The notes: generated by a model from the letters alone, not told the origin. Counted from the first letter of the stretch, positions 17,824 through 26,250 are shown. The stretch: 64,000 bases of DNA from Bradyrhizobium sp. CER78 (GCF_029846235.1 NZ_JARVWP010000020.1:94180-158179), one strand, 5' to 3'. Program-made: numbers and translations.

Positions 17824-20085
17824 TTACCGAAACAACCGATCAGCCAGCCAGCCATCGAGCCCAGCTGCCGCCTCCGGCCGCGCGTTGGGGTTGGGTGGCG
17901 GCGAGGCGCGGGCCGGCGTCGGTGGCGGCTGGCGATAATAGCCGCCACCGGCCGGCGCCGGTGGTGGCGCCGGCATCGGTGGTTGGATCTGCATCGGGGC
18001 CGCCGGCCCTGACGGTGCAGTGATCTGTGACGAGATCTGCATCAGGTTCGCCGGTGCCCAACTTCCCTGCGAGTTCGGGATCGCCGCGACCGGCACGCCC
18101 TGATGCGCGGCCTTCATGAAGCGGCTCCACACTTCGACCGGCAATCCGCCGCCGGTCGCCTTCTTGGTCGGCGAATTGTCGTCATTGCCGAGCCAGACGC
18201 CGGTGACGAGCTTGGCCGTGTAGCCGATGAACCAGGCGTCGCGGTAATCTTGGCTGGTACCGGTCTTGCCGGCGGCGGTCCAGCCGGGGATCTCGGCCTT
18301 GCGCGCGGTGCCCGAGATCAGCGTCTCGCGCATCATGGTGTTCATCATCGCGTCATAGCGCGGTTCGATCACCTGGTTGGGCGGATCGGTGGGGCGATCG
18401 TAGAGCAGCTTACCCGAGCTGGTCTTGATCCGGGTCACCACATGCGGCGACACGGCGTAGCCGCCATTGGCGAACGGCGCATAGGCGCCGACCAATTCGA
18501 GCACGGACACTTCCGAGGTGCCGAGCGCGATCGAGACGTTCGGCTCGAGCTTGGAGGAGATACCGAGCCGGTGCGCGGTGCGCACCACGTTCTTGGCGCC
18601 GACCTCGACGCCGAGCCGCACTGCGACCGTGTTCAGCGACATCGCCAGCGCCTGGGTCAGGGTCACTGAGCCGAAATATTCGTGGGTGTAGTTCTCCGGC
18701 TTCCAGCCCTTGATATCGAGCGGCGCGTCGGTACGGATCGTGTCCGGTGTCAGTCCGGACTCGACTGCGGTCAGATAAACGAACGGCTTGAACGACGAGC
18801 CCGGCTGCCGCTTCGCGGTGACCGCGCGGTTGTACTGGCTCTCGGAATAGTTCCGGCCGCCGACCATGGCGCGCACCGCGCCGTCGGGCGTCATCGCGAC
18901 CAGCGCGCCCTGGCTGACATTGAACTTCACGCTCTTGGCGGCGAGCTCGTCGATCACGGCAGCTTCTGCGACGGCCTGCAGCTTCGGATCGATCGTGGTC
19001 TGCACGATGATGTCCTGGTCGATCTGGCCGACCAGATCGTCGAGCACTTCGCCGATCCAGTCGGCGACATAGTTCACGGTGCCGGCGCCGGCCGGCTTCA
19101 CCGCGATCGAGGGCTGGCCGATCGAAGCTTTCGCTTGCGCCTCGGCGATGAACTTGGCGTCGGCCATCGCCGCGAGCACGACCTGCGCGCGCTGTTCGGC
19201 GCCTTCGGGATTGCGGTTCGGCGCCAGCCGCGACGGCGACTTGACGAGTCCGGCGAGCATCGCGGCTTCCGGCAGCGTCACGTTCTTCGCCGACTTGCCG
19301 AAATAGCGTTGCGCCGCCGCCTCGACGCCATAGGCGCCGGACCCGAAATAGACGCGGTTGAGGTAGAGTTCGAGGATCTCGTTCTTGGTGTGCTTGCGCT
19401 CCAGCCACAGCGCGAGCTCGGCCTCCTGCAGCTTGCGCTGCATGGTGCGCTCCTGGGTCAGGAACAGGTTCTTGGCGAGCTGCTGCGTCAAGGTCGAGCC
19501 GCCCTGCGAGACGCCGCGATGCAGGAGGTTGGTCACCGCCGCGCGCAGGATGCCGACCGGGTCGACGCCGAAATGCGAATAGAAGCGCCGGTCCTCGATC
19601 GCGATGAACGCTTTCGGCAGATAGGGTGGCAGATCCTTCAGCGCGATGTTGGCGCCGGCCATCTCGCCGCGCTGCGCCAGCACTGAGCCGTCGATGCCGA
19701 CGATCTGGATCGTCGGCGGGCGCTTGGGAATCTCCAGCGACTGGATCGGCGGCAGATGCGCGCCGACCCACACCACGACACCGATCACCGCGATGCCGGC
19801 CCATAGGCCGAGCACGGCGGTCCAATAGAACAGCCGGCCGATGCCGAAGCCGCGCGACTTGCTGCGCCGCTTGCTGCCGCTGCGCGACGGTCGCGGTCTC
19901 TCGCTACCGGAATCGCTGCTCTTGTCGGCGCTCTTTTCGCTGTTCTTGGGTTTCGATTTGGCGGGCTTTTCGTCGCCGCCGCCGGGAATGCGATCGGAGG
20001 GCGACAGTCTGAGGTCGGCAAGCGCGGCCGGGAGCCCGAACAGCGGCTCCTTGCGTCCACCGCCTTTTTTACGTCCCCACGCCAT
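17824..20085 (-). CDS. Class A penicillin-binding protein 1a
   Basis: About 753 residues from MAWGRKKGGGRKEPLFGLP at 20085. A basic cytoplasmic tail (about residues 40-80, rich in S/K/R) precedes one membrane anchor, FYWTAVLGLWAGIAVIGVVVWVG. The glycosyltransferase 51 domain shows EDRRFYSHFGVDPVGILRA and GGSTLTQQLAKNLFL. The transpeptidase domain has the SxxK motif in RQPGSSFKPFVYLTA, an SLN box and KTGTS in AAGKTGTSQDYRDAWF. The C-terminus is proline-rich (PPMPAPPPAPAGGG), as in rhizobial PBP1a. It polymerises and crosslinks peptidoglycan in the periplasm. No partner gene is adjacent. Confidence 0.94.
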   Translation of the reverse strand: MAWGRKKGGGRKEPLFGLPAALADLRLSPSDRIPGGGDEKPAKSKPKNSEKSADKSSDSGSERPRPSRSGSKRRSKSRGFGIGRLFYWTAVLGLWAGIAVIGVVVWVGAHLPPIQSLEIPKRPPTIQIVGIDGSVLAQRGEMAGANIALKDLPPYLPKAFIAIEDRRFYSHFGVDPVGILRAAVTNLLHRGVSQGGSTLTQQLAKNLFLTQERTMQRKLQEAELALWLERKHTKNEILELYLNRVYFGSGAYGVEAAAQRYFGKSAKNVTLPEAAMLAGLVKSPSRLAPNRNPEGAEQRAQVVLAAMADAKFIAEAQAKASIGQPSIAVKPAGAGTVNYVADWIGEVLDDLVGQIDQDIIVQTTIDPKLQAVAEAAVIDELAAKSVKFNVSQGALVAMTPDGAVRAMVGGRNYSESQYNRAVTAKRQPGSSFKPFVYLTAVESGLTPDTIRTDAPLDIKGWKPENYTHEYFGSVTLTQALAMSLNTVAVRLGVEVGAKNVVRTAHRLGISSKLEPNVSIALGTSEVSVLELVGAYAPFANGGYAVSPHVVTRIKTSSGKLLYDRPTDPPNQVIEPRYDAMMNTMMRETLISGTARKAEIPGWTAAGKTGTSQDYRDAWFIGYTAKLVTGVWLGNDDNSPTKKATGGGLPVEVWSRFMKAAHQGVPVAAIPNSQGSWAPANLMQISSQITAPSGPAAPMQIQPPMPAPPPAPAGGGYYRQPPPTPARASPPPNPNARPEAAAGLDGWLADRLFR

Positions 20086-20222
20086 TCGCAACGCTCACCC
20101 TTACGGGGGCGCACGCTAGCGTTCCCGGTTTAAGGGGCGGTTACGCAAAGCTTAACGCGGGATTAGGAGGTGAGGCAGCGCGTGCTAGATAGAGATGGAA
20201 CAAGAAAACGAAGGAGCACCGC

Positions 20223-20648
20223 ATGGGCCATATCGATCCGACCAAAGAGGTGTTTGCGCAATTCCGGGACAACAACCGGCCGGGCCCGATCCACATGCTC
20301 AACCTGGTGCGCCTGCGCGAATCGGCCGCCTATCCCGACGGCCGCAAGGCAACCGGCGCGGAGGCCTATGCCGCCTACGGCCGCGAGAGCGGCCCGGTGT
20401 TCGAGCGGCTCGGCGGCCGCATCGTCTGGCAGGGCCGCTTCGAGCTGATGCTGATCGGTCCGCAAGAGGAGCGCTGGGATCACTGTTTCATTGCCGAATA
20501 TCCAAGCGTTGCCGCCTTCGTCGAGATGATCCGCGATCCCGTCTATCGCGAGGCGGTCAAGCACCGTCAGGCGGCGGTGGAGGATTCGCGGCTGATCCGG
20601 CATTCGGTGTTGCCGGTCGGGAAGAATTTCGGCGAGATTCCGAAGTAG
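20223..20648 (+). CDS. DUF1330 family protein
   Basis: 141 residues with GPIHMLNLVRLRESAAYPDG, YGRESGPVFERLGGRIVWQG and FIAEYPSVAAFVEMIRDPVYREAVKHRQAA, the pattern of DUF1330 / ferredoxin-like dimeric alpha-beta barrel proteins. A GGAGCACCGC sequence precedes the ATG. Function is unknown; the fold is shared with small monooxygenases and EthD-type proteins. It stands alone, divergent from PBP1a. Confidence 0.82.
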   Translation: MGHIDPTKEVFAQFRDNNRPGPIHMLNLVRLRESAAYPDGRKATGAEAYAAYGRESGPVFERLGGRIVWQGRFELMLIGPQEERWDHCFIAEYPSVAAFVEMIRDPVYREAVKHRQAAVEDSRLIRHSVLPVGKNFGEIPK

Positions 20649-20947
20649 CCGCGCGCCGCGAGATGCTTATCCCGTCATCCTGAGGAGCCGCGAAGCGGCG
20701 TCTCGAAGGATGAATGGGCCACAGCCGGGCCGTCGACCCTTCGAGACGCGCTACGCGCTCCTCAGGGTGACGGAACGCACCGCTCTATCCCCGTCATTGC
20801 GAGCGAAGCGGAGCAATCCATTTCGCCGCTTGCGGAGCGATCGATTGCTTCGTAGCTGTCGCTCCTCGCAATGACGGGGAGTGTACGCCCCAAAAACAAA
20901 TCGGCGGCCCGGAGGCCGCCGATTGCATTTCAAACCTGCATGAACCG
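20649..20947. repeat. Intergenic repeats of two families
   Basis: 20674-20771 is a GTCATCCTGAGGAG...CTCAGGGTGAC element. 20790-20879 is a CCCGTCATTGCGAGCGAAGCG...CGCTCCTCGCAATGACGGGG element, the same family as 52211-52294. After them, GGCGGCCCGGAGGCCGCC (about 20903-20920) forms a compact hairpin that could terminate the minus-strand binding-protein gene from 20948. No gene is supported. Confidence 0.7.
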
Positions 20948-22174
20948 CTAGCCCGCCGGGCTGCTGTCCTCGAGGATCGGGCCGAACAGCTCCCAGCGCT
21001 CGCCGTTGAACTTCATCATCTGCAGCTGCTTGTTGACGCGATAGTCGTTCGGCGTGGTGTTGCCCTTGATGCCGGGCAGCGCCATGTCGAGGTCGACGTT
21101 CTTCAAATTGGTGGCCTGCTTCAGCACGTTCTCGCGGGTCAGCTCGTCGCCGCACTGCTTCAGCACATGCACCATCAGCTGGGCGGTGGAGTAGCCGTAG
21201 GTGTTGAAGTTCGAGTTCTTGTCGCCGTCCGGATAATACTTGGCCATGAAGTCGAAATAGCGCTTCATGCCCGGATCGTCCTTCCACTGCGGATCGGCGG
21301 GATCCTTGCCGTAGTTGGTCGAGATCAGGCCCTTGGAGGCTTCGAGGCCCGCCGGCTGCAACACCGCGCCGACCGAGGTGGCGTTGATGTCGACGATGTG
21401 GACCGGATGCCAGCCGAGCTCGGCGATCTTCTTGATCGCCTGCGCGGCCTGCTTCGGCGTCGAGGCCGAGAAGAACAGGTCGGCGCCGGCATCCTTGATC
21501 TTGATCACCTGGGAGTCGATGGTCGGGTCGGAGACCTCATAGGAAGCTTCGGCCACGATCATCTTGGCGGCCTTGTCGCCGAGGCCGGCCTTGATGCCGT
21601 TCAGGTAGTCCTTGCCGAGGTCGTCGTTCTGATAGAGCACGCCGATCTTGGCGTTCGGATGCTCCTTCAGGATGTACTGGCCGTAGATGCGGCCTTCGAC
21701 GAAGTAGTTCGGGTTGAAGCCGAGCGTCCAGGGGAAGTTCTTCGGGTCGGTGAACTTCGAGGCGCCGGTGGCGGCGAACAGCTGCGGCACCTTCTTGGCG
21801 TTGAGATACTTCTGCACCGCGGCGTTCGACGGCGTGCCGACGATCTGGAAGGTCAAGAGCACCTCGTCGCTCTCGACGAGCTTGCGCACCTGCTCGACCG
21901 CCTTGGGCGGCGAATAGGCGTCGTCATACTGGATCAAATTGATCTTGCGGCCGTTGATGCCGCCCTGATCGTTGATCATCTTGAAATAAGCCGCCTGGGT
22001 CTTGCCGATCGAGGCGTAGGCGGAGGCCGGTCCGGAGAAGGGGACGGTCTGGCCGATCTTGATTTCGGTATCGCTCGCGCCGGGATCGTATTTCTTCTGC
22101 GCGGAGGCCGACGTTGCTGACAGCGCGATCGCGAGCGCCGTTCCCGTGACCAGGTGGAAAATCCCGTTCCTCAT
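20948..22174 (-). CDS. Branched-chain-amino-acid-type ABC substrate-binding protein (paralogue 1)
   Basis: About 408 residues from MRNGIFHLVTGTALAIALSA at 22174, a Sec signal peptide ending near ASAQ, with a GAGGGAAA site upstream. The mature part (EIKIGQTVPFSGPASAYASI, INLIQYDDAYSPPKAVEQVR) is a type I periplasmic binding fold of the LivJ/HAAT (Peripla_BP_6) family that often binds aromatic or organic acids in Bradyrhizobium. It is highly similar throughout to the gene upstream at 22548-23768. No Liv permease or ATPase genes are near, so it must use components encoded elsewhere. Confidence 0.9.
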   Translation of the reverse strand: MRNGIFHLVTGTALAIALSATSASAQKKYDPGASDTEIKIGQTVPFSGPASAYASIGKTQAAYFKMINDQGGINGRKINLIQYDDAYSPPKAVEQVRKLVESDEVLLTFQIVGTPSNAAVQKYLNAKKVPQLFAATGASKFTDPKNFPWTLGFNPNYFVEGRIYGQYILKEHPNAKIGVLYQNDDLGKDYLNGIKAGLGDKAAKMIVAEASYEVSDPTIDSQVIKIKDAGADLFFSASTPKQAAQAIKKIAELGWHPVHIVDINATSVGAVLQPAGLEASKGLISTNYGKDPADPQWKDDPGMKRYFDFMAKYYPDGDKNSNFNTYGYSTAQLMVHVLKQCGDELTRENVLKQATNLKNVDLDMALPGIKGNTTPNDYRVNKQLQMMKFNGERWELFGPILEDSSPAG

Positions 22175-22547
22175 AATGCTGTTTCCCTCACGTGACTGAT
22201 GTTGGCCGATGATCTTGTCCGCGGGGTCAAGGTCCGCGGTCGCCATCGCTGGGCCGGGATACTGGCGGAACGCTTGCTGCGACGCAAGACGAGCAATGGC
22301 GAAAAGGTGAGCGATTTCAGTCAACGAAAGTAGGGGGCGGCGCAAGAGGAAGGGCGCGGCGGGGAAGGGCCGTGCTTGTCGCGGCAGTGTTGAGTTCGTC
22401 GAACCTACCGCTGTAACCGCGTTATCCCGTCATCCTGAGGAGCGCGTAGCGCGTCTCGAAGGATGAACGGCCCCAGTTGGGCCGTCCTGCTTCGAGACGG
22501 CCGCTGCACGGCCTCCTCAGCATGACGGGTCTCAAACGGCGAAGCCG
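22175..22547. other. 373-base gap between the paralogous binding-protein genes
   Basis: 22429-22526 is a GTCATCCTGAGGAG...CTCCTCAGCATGACGGG palindromic element, which may end the upstream transcript. 22199-22225 contains GCCGATGATCTTGTCCGC, also found before paralogue 2 (about 23789-23806), so the leader was duplicated with the gene. The rest shows nothing coding. Confidence 0.55.
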
Positions 22548-23768
22548 TTAGCCCGCCGGGCCGGTGTCCTCGATGATCGGGCCGAACAGCTCCCAGCGCT
22601 CGCCGTTGAACTTCATCATCTGCATCTGCTTGTTGATGCGATAGTCGTTCGGTCCTGTTGTGATCGACATGCCCGGCAGCGCGAGTGACGGCACGAACTT
22701 CTTCAGGCTGGTCACCTGCTTCATCAGGTTCTCGCGGGTGAGGTCGTCGCCGCACTGCTTCAGCACCTGGATCAAGAGCTCGGCCGTCGAATAGCCGTAG
22801 GTGTTGACGGTGTTGAGCTTGTCGCCTTCCGGATAATACTTGTCCATGAAGGCGAAATAGGCCTTCACGCCGGGATCGTCCTTCCACTGCGGATCGGCGG
22901 GGTCCTTGCCGTAATTGGTCGAGATGATGCCCTTGGAGATGTCGAGGCCGGCCGGCTTCAAGGTCGCCGACACCGGGCTTGCGTTGATGTCGAGGATGTG
23001 GACCGGGTGCCAGTCAAGATCCGCGACCTTGCGGATCGCCTGCGCCGCGAATTTCGGCGTCGACGCGTCGTACAGCAGATCGACGCCCGCGGCCTTCAGC
23101 TTGACGATCTGGGAATCGACGGTCGGGTCGGTCAGCTCGTAGGAGACCTCGGCGACGATCATGCTGGCGGCCTTGTCGCCGAGCCCGCTCTTCAGGCCGG
23201 TGATGTAGTCGCGGCCGAGATCGTCGTTCTGGTAGAAGATGCCGATCTTGGCGTTCGGATGGTTGGCCAGGATGTATTTGGCGTAGATCCGCCCTTCGGA
23301 CTGGTAGTTCGGGTTGAATGCGATCGTCCACGGCGCGTTCTGCGGATCGGAGAAGCGCGATGCGCCGGTCGAGGCGAGCAGCTGCGGCACCTTCCTGGCA
23401 TTCAGATATTTCTGTACGGCGGCATTTGACGGCGTGCCGATGATCTGGAAGGTGAACAGCACCTCGTCGCCCTCGACGAGCTTGCGCACTTGCTCGACTG
23501 CCTTCGGCGGTGAATAGGCGTCGTCATACTGGATCAGGTTCAGCTTGCGGCCGTTGATGCCGCCCTGGTCGTTGATCATCTTGAGGTAGGCCGCCTGGGT
23601 CTTGCCGATGCCGGCATAGGCGGATGCGGGGCCCGAGAACGGCACGGTCTGGCCGATCTTGATCTCGGTGTCGGTCGCGCCGATATCGTATTTCTTCTGC
23701 GCGGCGGCCGATGTAACCGACAACGCGATGGCAAGCGCTGTCGCCGCGAGCAATTGCACGCTCCTCAT
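22548..23768 (-). CDS. Branched-chain-amino-acid-type ABC substrate-binding protein (paralogue 2)
   Basis: About 406 residues from MRSVQLLAATALAIALSVTS at 23768, with a Sec signal peptide ending at AAAQ and a GGGAGGTCAC site upstream. The sequence follows paralogue 1 almost residue for residue (KKYDIGATDTEIKIGQTVPF, YDDAYSPPKAVEQVRKLV, NYGKDPADPQWKDDPG, MMKFNGERWELFGPI), so the two arose by tandem duplication. Differences cluster in ligand-facing loops such as STGASRFSDPQN against ATGASKFTDPKN. This suggests related but not identical ligands. No permease is linked. Confidence 0.9.
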   Translation of the reverse strand: MRSVQLLAATALAIALSVTSAAAQKKYDIGATDTEIKIGQTVPFSGPASAYAGIGKTQAAYLKMINDQGGINGRKLNLIQYDDAYSPPKAVEQVRKLVEGDEVLFTFQIIGTPSNAAVQKYLNARKVPQLLASTGASRFSDPQNAPWTIAFNPNYQSEGRIYAKYILANHPNAKIGIFYQNDDLGRDYITGLKSGLGDKAASMIVAEVSYELTDPTVDSQIVKLKAAGVDLLYDASTPKFAAQAIRKVADLDWHPVHILDINASPVSATLKPAGLDISKGIISTNYGKDPADPQWKDDPGVKAYFAFMDKYYPEGDKLNTVNTYGYSTAELLIQVLKQCGDDLTRENLMKQVTSLKKFVPSLALPGMSITTGPNDYRINKQMQMMKFNGERWELFGPIIEDTGPAG

Positions 23769-23900
23769 GTCCGTGACCTCCCATGTTGCCGATGATCTTG
23801 TCCGCAAGCGGTGGGCCAGCGGATGTCACCGTTGTCAGGGATGATGGAGGAACGCCCTGAGCATTGCAAGGCAGGGCGCCCTGCGCGCGATGTCGCGTTC

Positions 23901-23949
23901 GAGCATGATCCGGAAAAGTGTGAAGCGGCTTTCCGAGCGGATCATGCTC
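23901..23949. repeat. Short fold-back repeat (GAGCATGATC...GATCATGCTC)
   Basis: Second copy of the element at 10525-10573: GAGCATGATCCGGAAAAG at one end and GATCATGCTC at the other. It lies between two same-strand genes (DUF1304 upstream, binding-protein paralogue 2 downstream). Confidence 0.6.
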
Positions 23950-23974
23950 AGAAAACCAAAAGCGCGTCCGTGCT

Positions 23975-24337
23975 TTAGGCAAGCCAGAGCACGACCAGCG
24001 CGAGCGCAGCCGGAGCCGCCTGCACATAAAGGATGCGGCGGCTGACGGTGGCGGCGCCATAGGCGCCCGCGACGATCACGCAGAGCAGGAAGAATGTCTT
24101 GATCTGGAACGCAAAGCTCGCATTGCCGTGCGCGAGACCCCAGATCAGTCCGGCGGCGAGGAAGCCGTTATAGAGCCCCTGATTGGCGGCGAGCACCGCC
24201 GAGTCGGTTGCCTTCTCGAGCGAGTTGCGGAAGGTCTTCAGCCCGAGCGGTTTGGTCCAGAGAAACATCTCGAGCACGAGGAAATAGACGTGCAGCGCGG
24301 CCACCACTGCGACCAGGACATTGGCAAGCAAAAGCAT
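23975..24337 (-). CDS. DUF1304 small membrane protein
   Basis: 120 residues with four hydrophobic segments: LLANVLVAVVAALHVYFLVLEMF, a glycine-rich GLYNGFLAAGLIWGLA, FFLLCVIVAGAYGAATV and the C-terminal ALALVVLWLA. The motif LEMFLWTKPLGLKTF followed by NQGLYNGFLAAGL is diagnostic of the DUF1304 family. Function is unknown. The start lies only 15 bases from the palindromic H-type element at 24353, so its leader is mostly repeat sequence. Confidence 0.85.
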   Translation of the reverse strand: MLLLANVLVAVVAALHVYFLVLEMFLWTKPLGLKTFRNSLEKATDSAVLAANQGLYNGFLAAGLIWGLAHGNASFAFQIKTFFLLCVIVAGAYGAATVSRRILYVQAAPAALALVVLWLA

Positions 24338-24352
24338 ATTGCGGTCCCCCCA

Positions 24353-24471
24353 GAGCTTCGGTTCTGATTGAATCAGAACCGAAGCTCAAGATCTTATTTT
24401 GACGCGTTTTCTTCACGCGAACCGGCGTCCATCCCGCATCACGTGCGGGACAGGCTTCGCTCGAAAACGCT
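24353..24471. repeat. H-type palindromic element, copy 1
   Basis: It contains a perfect 17-bp hairpin (24353-24369 with 24371-24387, core TTCTGATT-G-AATCAGAA) and an 81-base tail (24391-24471). The tail is repeated in inverted orientation at 25238-25318 with three mismatches. A third, partly diverged copy is at 40394-40493. Confidence 0.75.
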
Positions 24472-24542
24472 CCTACCGGAATTCGGGTGGACGCTAGCAC
24501 GCAGGGAGTGAATTGTATGCCGAGCGACCTGTTTCCAGAGCG

Positions 24543-25073
24543 ATGACAATGACCGACCGCAAGACCGCCCAGACCTTCAATCTCGACCGCCTCAAGACCC
24601 CGATCGGCACGGCGCTGCTGGTGACCGACGATGACGGCGTGCTGCGCGCGCTCGACTGGGACGACTATGAGGGACGGATGCTCGACCTGCTGCGGCTGCA
24701 CTACGGCGCGGTGACGCTGCGGGGCGGCCGCGCCCCGGCCGCAATGCGCAAGGCGCTCGGCGACTATTTCAACGGCGATCTCGATCGGCTCGCGGATGTC
24801 GAATGGCGCGTCGCCGGTACCGCGTTCCAGCAGAAGGTCTGGCGCGCGCTGCCGAAGATTCCTCACGGCACCACCATGAGCTACGGCGCGCTGGCTGTGA
24901 GGCTGAAAGTGCCGAACGCGATGCGCGCGGTCGGCCATGCCAACGGCTCCAATCCGATCAGCGTCGTCGTGCCCTGCCACCGCCTGATCGGCGCCAACGG
25001 CTCGCTGGTCAAATATGGCGGGGGTCTCGAGCGCAAACGCTGGCTGCTGCGCCATGAGGGCGTGGAGGTCTAG
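24543..25073 (+). CDS. ogt: Methylated-DNA-[protein]-cysteine S-methyltransferase
   Basis: About 176 residues from the ATG at 24543 (MTMTDRKTAQTF). The active site VVPCHRLIGANGSLVKYGGG contains the methyl-acceptor cysteine in PCHR. AFQQKVWRALPKIPHGTTMSYGALA is the helix-turn-helix DNA-binding segment, and RAVGHANGSNPI the conserved linker. It repairs O6-alkylguanine by irreversible transfer to the cysteine. There is no Ada regulatory domain, so this is the constitutive Ogt form. It is bracketed by inverted H-type repeats together with the following microprotein gene. Confidence 0.93.
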   Translation: MTMTDRKTAQTFNLDRLKTPIGTALLVTDDDGVLRALDWDDYEGRMLDLLRLHYGAVTLRGGRAPAAMRKALGDYFNGDLDRLADVEWRVAGTAFQQKVWRALPKIPHGTTMSYGALAVRLKVPNAMRAVGHANGSNPISVVVPCHRLIGANGSLVKYGGGLERKRWLLRHEGVEV

Positions 25074-25099
25074 CGGGCGACTGTCTGCCCGTGAGGCGA

Positions 25100-25216
25100 T
25101 CAGTCGAGATCCTCGCTCGGCATGTTTCGCAGATCGCGCACGATATAGAGGAATACGATGAGCGAGGGCACCCATGCGAGGATCGCTCCTACCAGGATCG
25201 CATCGACCGTCGTCAT
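25100..25216 (-). CDS. 38-residue single-pass membrane microprotein
   Basis: An open frame of 38 codons starts at ATG 25216 after AAGGGAGTTCCC, a good ribosome site. The predicted protein begins MTTVDAILVGAILAWVPSLI, continues VFLYIVRDLRNMP and ends SEDLD. Residues 6-26 form one hydrophobic helix; the tail is charged and presumably cytoplasmic. It converges with ogt (27 bases between stops) and lies inside the inverted-repeat bracket. No family is recognised. Support is the ribosome site, sensible codons and membrane-like composition. Confidence 0.55.
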   Translation of the reverse strand: MTTVDAILVGAILAWVPSLIVFLYIVRDLRNMPSEDLD

Positions 25217-25237
25217 GGGAACTCCCTTGAGCGTGAG

Positions 25238-25330
25238 AGCGTTTTCGAGCGAAGCCTGTCCCGCACGTGATGCGGGATGGACGCCGGTTCGCGCAAAGAA
25301 AACGCGTCAAAACAAGAATCTGGTCCTCGC
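25238..25330. repeat. H-type palindromic element, copy 2 (inverted to copy 1)
   Basis: 25238-25318 is the inverted complement of 24391-24471 with three mismatches, starting AGCGTTTTCGAGCGAAGCCT. The 17-bp hairpin part seen in copy 1 is missing; the sequence runs directly into the stop of the zinc-ribbon gene at 25333. Confidence 0.7.
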
Positions 25331-25332
25331 CG

Positions 25333-25524
25333 TCAGATCAATTTCTTCGATGGGCCGCAGGTTCTGGCGAAAGGATACAGCCACTTCCAATAGGCCCTGT
25401 TGCGCTCCAATTGCCGCTTGTAGATTTCGCGGCACTTCACCGAGCAAAACTGCTCGAAGTGCCAGCTATGCCGGATCAACCCGAACGGCCGCTTGCATCC
25501 CGGATTCCCGCAGCGGCCTGTCAT
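25333..25524 (-). CDS. 63-residue putative zinc-binding protein
   Basis: Sequence MTGRCGNPGCKRPFGL followed by FEQFCSVKCREIYKRQLER. Cys5 and Cys10 (C-x4-C) pair with Cys27 and Cys31 (C-x3-C), a four-cysteine zinc-ribbon or treble-clef pattern, followed by a basic helix and an aromatic stretch YWKWLYPF. The start codon overlaps the stop of the upstream cysteine-rich gene by 4 bases (ATGA), so the two are translationally coupled. No known family is assigned; DNA, RNA or protein binding is possible. Confidence 0.65.
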   Translation of the reverse strand: MTGRCGNPGCKRPFGLIRHSWHFEQFCSVKCREIYKRQLERNRAYWKWLYPFARTCGPSKKLI

Positions 25525-25685
25525 GACGCGGCCTCGGCATTCGAACGCGTAAACCAGCGAATGAAATTCGCCTGGCCCTGGTAGAGGCAGAGGCGTCCGC
25601 AGTAGCGTTCACCCGCCGGATTTCGCAAGCAGATGATCTTGGGCTCTTCGCTGTCGCACTGGGCACAGCGCGGTTCCGCACGCAT
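25521..25685 (-). CDS. 54-residue putative zinc-binding protein
   Basis: Starts at ATG 25685 (MRAEPRCAQCDSEEPKIICL), chosen because GGAGGGAGGTCGCC precedes it; the open frame extends to 25847 without such support. Cys7/Cys10 (C-x2-C), Cys19, and Cys29/Cys33 in YCGRLC (C-x3-C) give a zinc-ribbon-like pattern resembling its downstream partner. The C-terminus is FIRWFTRSNAEAAS. It overlaps the 63-residue gene by ATGA. Similar cysteine spacing and adjacency suggest the two act together. Confidence 0.65.
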   Translation of the reverse strand: MRAEPRCAQCDSEEPKIICLRNPAGERYCGRLCLYQGQANFIRWFTRSNAEAAS

Positions 25686-25860
25686 GGCGACCTCCCTCCG
25701 AGGAATTGCCATTTGCCATTCAAAATGTCTGACGTGGTCCTTGCCGCCGGTGAAGAGCGGCGCCGCGAAATCTCGCGCCGCCGCCGTGCCCGCACAATCT
25801 GTCCAGATGTTTGGCGGCATCATCTTTGCGTATACCGGTCCGGTCATGCCTGATTTGAGC

Positions 25861-26250
25861 TCAATCGCTCGTCACGGCGCCGCGCTGGCCGAGGGCGGTA
25901 TCGAGGCATTTGATCAGGACGTCCCCGTCGAAGGGCTTGATCAGGAAGCAGACCGCTCCTGCCTTGAGGGCTCGGGCGCGATCGTTTTCGACGGAGAAGG
26001 CTGTGATGAAAATGAACGGAAAGTGCCGTCCGTTGGCAATCAGGTGACTCTGCAGGTCGAGCCCGCTCATCGCCGGCATCCTGACATCCGTGATCACACA
26101 GGATGTCTCATTCAGGCGGGGCGAGTGCAGGAATTCCTCGGCCGACGCGTAGGTCTCGACCGCATAGCCCAGCGACCTGACGAGATTGTGGGTCGCGGTG
26201 CGAACCGAGATGTCATCGTCGATGATTGATATCACTGGCGGATTGGACAA
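25861..26250 (-). CDS. Single-domain response regulator (CheY-like, FixJ receiver type)
   Basis: About 129 residues from TTG at 26250 (LSNPPVISIIDDDISVRTAT), preferred because GGGAAG lies 6 bases upstream; a GTG at 26307 would add 19 residues. Acidic pocket IIDDD, phosphoacceptor Asp in VITDVRMPAMSG, Thr in FITAF and Lys in LIKPFD are all present. There is no output domain. It lies about 90 bases downstream of the LuxR-type regulator gene on the same strand and probably belongs to the same signalling module, as phosphate sink or relay. A 20-bp element shared with the region before 29132 lies just upstream. Confidence 0.88.
   Translation of the reverse strand: MSNPPVISIIDDDISVRTATHNLVRSLGYAVETYASAEEFLHSPRLNETSCVITDVRMPAMSGLDLQSHLIANGRHFPFIFITAFSVENDRARALKAGAVCFLIKPFDGDVLIKCLDTALGQRGAVTSD

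Noticed and set aside
24353..24387. 17-bp perfect hairpin read as a terminator
   Set aside because: It lies upstream of the DUF1304 start, lacks a T-tract and recurs as part of the H-type repeat, so repeat identity explains it better.
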